A stretch of 64,000 nucleotides of DNA from Jacaranda mimosifolia. Lineage: Eukaryota; Streptophyta; Magnoliopsida; Lamiales; Bignoniaceae. A program made the translations under genes and the position numbers. Shown here piece after piece: positions 59,872-64,000 of this stretch. The stretch is taken from positions 5,937,501-6,001,500 of the forward strand of contig CM032124.1 of NCBI GenBank assembly GCA_018894105.1. The letters are read 5' to 3'. A model generated the notes under the pieces. The model was not told the origin of the DNA, did not search any database, and was given only the letters and a program-made list of their open reading frames with translations. Numbering within the stretch: position 1 is the stretch's first letter; each line of letters starts with the position of its first letter.

Positions 59872-62800
59872 ATGCCGCAAGATTCCACGTCGGAACCCGA
59901 CCCTGACGATTCCGACGCCGAACCCGAGTTCGTTGAGGTTGATCCCACTGGTCGCTATGGTCGGGTTCGTAAAATTCTACAGTTTATTTGATTTTTCTTT
60001 TTTTTTTTTTGTGTGTGTTTGTATATAAATTTTTGTGTTTAATAGCTTATATTGCACTTTAATTTGAGAATTTTCAGAAATGATATTGGATTTTGTAAAG
60101 AAGCCTCATTGTCTATATTTTTTATGAGCTTGGTTTTTTTACTCTGCGTCATCGCTCAATTTTTTGCTTTACTCAGTTCATGTGTCTTTTGTCTGATGTT
60201 ACTTTTTGCAGTACAAGGAGGTACTAGGAAAAGGAGCTTTCAAGAAAGTGTAATCTTTCCTGATTCTCTATACCTTTATTTTCATTGGTTTGTAGAGTCA
60301 TTAAGCTTTTAAATAGATATTGAGCATAACCGGTGTTTTACGTGAAACCCTGCTGGTGATATAGATATAAAGCATTTGATGAACGGGAAGGAATTGAGGT
60401 GGCTTGGAATCAGGTTAAAGTTGCCGATCTCTTGAGGAACTCCGTAGATTTGGAGCGGTTGTATTCCGAAGTGCACTTGCTAAAAACCCTTAAGCACAAA
60501 AATATTATCAAATTTTACAGCTCGTGGGTCGATACCAAGAATGAGCATATCAATTTCATCACTGAAATATTCACATCTGGGAATTTGCGACAGTATGTTA
60601 AAATTTCAAAAGATCTGTGTTTACTTTTTCTTTTCTTTTTTTGTAGCTATGAATTTAGAAACTGAAAATGTGAGCTGGAGTTGGTTGATGTGTCTATATA
60701 GGTATAGGAAGAAACATAAGCATGTTGATGTGAGGGCATTGAAGAAATGGTCTAGACAAATCCTAGAGGGGCTTTTGTATCTTCATAGTCATGACCCGCC
60801 AGTTATTCATCGTGACGTGAAGTGTGATAACATTTTTGTTAATGGGAATCAAGGAGAGGTGAAAATTGGCGATCTGGGACTTGCTGCTATTCTTCAGCAG
60901 GCTCGTGCTGCTCACAGTGTCATAGGTAAGTTTTCATTTTATTATCACACCTCATTGCATGAATTTGGTTTTTACTGGAGATTTAATGAATTTGTAATGT
61001 GATTCGATGCTAGGCACACCGGAATTCATGGCACCAGAGCTTTATGAAGAGGAATATAATGAGCTTGTAGATATATATGCCTTTGGTATGTGCTTGCTGG
61101 AGCTAGTGACCCTTGAGTATCCATATGTTGAATGCACCAATGCTGCCCAGATATATAAGAAAGTTACAGCAGTAAGTTATTCTTGACCTTTGAACTGCTC
61201 TTTTAAAAGAATATATTTTTCTTTAATAGCCGGTTGTCGGTGGAACTTTGGTTCAAGTCTGAACACATGATAGGCCCCCCATTTTAGCTTTCTTGTAATA
61301 CTGAAGTCACTTCTTTCCGCTCGTGATGGATCAGTCAAAGAGTCCATTGAGTTTGTCTGAGGATACCTTTGCTTGCAAATATTTAGATTAGTTGTCAAGC
61401 TTATTTTCTTAATCTATTTCTCTCTATAGGTGAGCTACAATAAAGCAGAAAGGTGATCGTTTCTACTTTTAAAAATTAAATTGCCAAGTTTTCAGATGTA
61501 TATCAAGGAGAGCTAACTGATGTTTACTTAACTTTCTCGTCTCTCTTCCATACCACTGAACTTTTTACCATTTTCTGCTTGTTGAAAGGGAATCAAGCCT
61601 GCATCGCTAGAAAAAGTAAAGGATCCTGGAGTCCGAGCATTTGTAGAGAAATGCATTGCAAAAGTCTCTGATAGGTTATCAGCCAAAGAACTGCTGATGG
61701 ACCCATTTCTCCAATCAGATGAGGATTCTGGGAGTATCGTTCGATCTCTTCAGACACAGTCCTCGAATGCAGGTGCGCTTTTTGCAGTATTTCTTTATTC
61801 CTTGGTTGTGCTGAATCACCCTTTCCCTTTTATGACACTATGTTTGCAGATGATGATGGCAACAAGTTTGGCACTGAAAAATCCCATGAAGACTCTGTGC
61901 TTGAGGGAAGTCGAGACTTCATGGTGCAGGGCCAAAGAAAAGACCATAATACAATATTTTTGAAACTTCGCATAGCAGATTCATCAGGTTCTTGTTTCTT
62001 TTCTGTATCTAGTTCTTGTTCTAACACATAAAATGTCCTGTCATGGGTACATTCAATCTTATTGCCTTCATTAGCTCAGGTCATATTCGGAACATTCATT
62101 TCCCCTTTGATATTGAGGTGGATACTTCAAATGATGTTGCTAGTGAAATGGTTGAAGAGCTGGATTTGACAGATCATGATGTCTCAGTTATTGCTGCAAT
62201 GATTGATTCAGAAATTCAATCCCTTATTCCTGATTGGGCACCAAGAGAAGTCTCGTGCAACGATAAAGCAATTCTAGAAAGTGGTGATTCTGGAGCTCAG
62301 GATGATGTTTCCCCCATAACAGCCGATTCTTCTAAATCTGGCCCTAATATTCTGGAAATACTGCCATCAGGACGAAAGTATTGGTCCAGTTCACCCAAAG
62401 CCAGTGGTGGAAGCTCTCCGCTAAGACCTGGTCAATCTAACTTGTTGCTTACGGAGTCAGTAACCTCTGGAGACAGCTGGTCTGAAGAAAATTCGCAGTC
62501 CCCTGCTAGCCATAAAGATGTAAATAGTTCCTATTATGCTTCTCCTCTCGGGCACGTGGATTATGATTCTGATGATGATGACTGTAGAAAAGAGGAAGCT
62601 GATTCAGTAGCCCATGATTCACAATATGGTGACATTGACCGAAGTATTCCCACTTCTGGCAATGGGCCTTTACCATTGGAACAGAATAGAATGCCAAGTG
62701 AAACTGATTCAGAGGACATCAAAAGTATTGTCAAGAAGCTCGAGCTTGTACTGGAGGAGCAGCAGAGGGAACTACATGAACTTAAGAAGAAGCATGAACT

Positions 62801-62945
62801 AGCTATTTTGGATCTTCTAAAGGAACTTCCCCAGGAGATTCGTCATACAGTTCTTAGCATTTGTAACCGGAAGAAACATGAACATAAATTTGATGACAAG
62901 GGATGCCATTCTACTAATAAATCTCCGGATCAGTCTTCTCAATGA
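59872..62945 (+). CDS. WNK-family Ser/Thr protein kinase (WNK4/WNK5-like)
   Basis: WNK kinases are cytosolic regulators. Eight exons fit in phase: 59872-59964, 60212-60249, 60365-60592, 60702-60925, 61014-61171, 61589-61772, 61850-61987 and 62080-62945, giving 642 residues. After an acidic start comes [12 protein letters not shown] (20-31). The kinase domain (about 32-290) shows [14 protein letters not shown], with lysine in the glycine-rich loop, and [11 protein letters not shown], with asparagine at the usual beta-3 lysine: the WNK hallmark. Then follow [13 protein letters not shown], the catalytic loop [16 protein letters not shown] in place of DFG, and GTPEFMAPE. An OSR1_C-like domain follows ([16 protein letters not shown] to SLIPDW), then an acidic Ser-rich region and a coiled coil ([20 protein letters not shown]). 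The kinase wording is closest to plant WNK4/WNK5, so I give no exact symbol. All catalytic motifs are intact. Confidence 0.92.
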
Positions 62946-63213
62946 TGTAAGTCTTGCAATCTCACTTTTCTAGCTCCAGCTAAAATAATATGGTCAGCCT
63001 TTAAATTGCACGTTGAATTGTCCTCGTTCTGAAAGTTTCAAGATATTCCAAAATGTTGAAAATTCTCAACATCATCAGGAGAGATTGAAACAAAGGCCAG
63101 TTGTTGAAAGACGTAAAAATGGAACTGTTTCTAGATACCGCTTCAACCAGCTGAAGGAGATACCTGACTTCAGTATCAAAGGGACTCTAAGAGATGATTT
63201 GGCAGATTCTTAG
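62946..63213 (+). other. WNK 3' UTR with an unexplained open frame
   Basis: Three bases after the TGA stop lies a strong donor word (GAT/GTAAGT, 62949). An acceptor-like CTGAAAG stands near 63030. From there a frame stays open to TAG at 63211-63213, reading VVERRKNGTVSRYRFNQLKE and IKGTLRDDL. The peptide is polar and compositionally protein-like, but it is not joined in frame to the kinase by any splice I can justify. It could be a 3' UTR exon or an alternative C-terminus. Confidence 0.4.
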
Positions 63214-64000
63214 CTGTATATACATGCTCATTGCACTTGCACAGGATAGCTCTTTTGAGCCTACACATCGTTGAAATAATACAAGAGTTGCTGTCGAAGT
63301 GAGACATCGTTTTGGATTTTACAATCATGGTTTTCTGGTAAAGCTGAGATTATTTTGCACATTTTTCAATCAGTAGGTTTTCCAATATTCTTTAACTATA
63401 CCTGTACAGAATTCATGTTTGTTATTCTGGTTTTGTAAGCTATATTTGTGCCTCGGAATGCATGGAGGGCTAATATGGCATTATGGTACCACTTATGTTT
63501 TGATGCCTGATGGATCTTGGACATGAAACTATTTGTATACAGAAAGGATAAATTCCATTTCATCTTCTTCTAATCTGAAAAAACTTTTGTGGTTCTGTCG
63601 CTGTTGCAATATATGTTTGTAGAATGGTTCTGTTTTATGTTTTTGTCTCTATTTTTACTTTCAGCCTTGTATATGTCTATTGGTGCCTATGGGGCAGATA
63701 TAAATAACCCCTTTGTTACTGATCTTGTCATATGTTGCAATTAGAAGGGAAAGAATTATTGTGATGGCTAAATCTCCTTTTTATTTCCCATGTACCATAG
63801 TTTTTAGAAAAGAGTGACCCCAAATTGTGAACGTGGCTCAAATGCAGACTCGGATTTCTGGAAGTGAACCTTTCACTTTTGAAGCCATGGACCCCTTTCA
63901 AAATCTCTTCGTTTCCTTATAAGCCACAAGAAATGTGTACTCTCATTGAACCAGATGAAAATATTTATGAATATATATATACATATATATCATGCAAACT
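63214..64000. other. Downstream region of the WNK gene
   Basis: Probable remainder of the 3' UTR, then intergenic AT-rich DNA ending in an ATATAT run. The word TATAAATAACCCC near 63699 might be a TATA element of a gene beyond the window, but nothing supports that here. Confidence 0.4.

Noticed and set aside
1..64000. CRISPR arrays, bacterial-type operons, rRNA or tRNA genes
   Set aside because: No regularly spaced repeats with unique spacers and no RNA gene sequence recognised. Introns and element types show plant nuclear DNA.

Overview
This is plant nuclear DNA, very probably from a eudicot and perhaps an asterid. Protein genes have introns with plant-type splice sites, and the DNA between them is extremely AT-rich. 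The mobile elements are typical of flowering plants: Athila-type and long-LTR retrotransposons, MULE, CACTA and hAT elements, and Helitrons. An asterid origin is suggested only by the R1-like flavour of the broken NLR gene and is weak. I can see only two intact protein genes, both on the + strand at the right end. Everything to the left of them is gene relics and mobile DNA.

Left part (1-18.9 kb). A decayed NLR disease-resistance gene (186-5695) is split by a 3.16-kb MULE-type transposon that landed just before its MHD-type motif. It is followed by a relic of a NAR2/NRT3 nitrate-transport accessory gene, an unclassified terminal-inverted-repeat element, and an Athila-type retrotransposon (8644 to about 14175) that keeps gag and protease but no polymerase. 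On the - strand are a broken membrane-anchor exon resembling plant START-domain proteins and a broken Mn-dependent ADP-ribose/CDP-alcohol diphosphatase gene cut off by a CACTA end. A GTGTCC-rich inverted-repeat element closes this part.

Middle part (18.9-54.3 kb). About 35 kb is a head-to-tail array of Helitron-like elements with TCTATACTATTATA-like starts and CTRR-type 3' ends. The array has been repeatedly invaded. It contains a solo LTR at 24731-27738, a 10.3-kb LTR retrotransposon at 28606-38917 with gag remnants only, and a second Helitron at 39637-52938. That Helitron carries another solo LTR and a CACTA element, and the CACTA element is itself split by a solo LTR that contains a hAT element. 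Most junctions are supported by target-site duplications or by intact paralogous sites in the window.

Right part (54.3-64 kb). An intact five-exon gene encodes an organellar bL19 ribosomal protein, probably mitochondrial, and has a GC-AG intron. About 1.8 kb further on, an eight-exon gene encodes a 642-residue WNK-family protein kinase closest to the plant WNK4/WNK5 type. The two genes are independent housekeeping and signalling loci; nothing suggests they work together. I found no operon-like system, CRISPR array or RNA gene.
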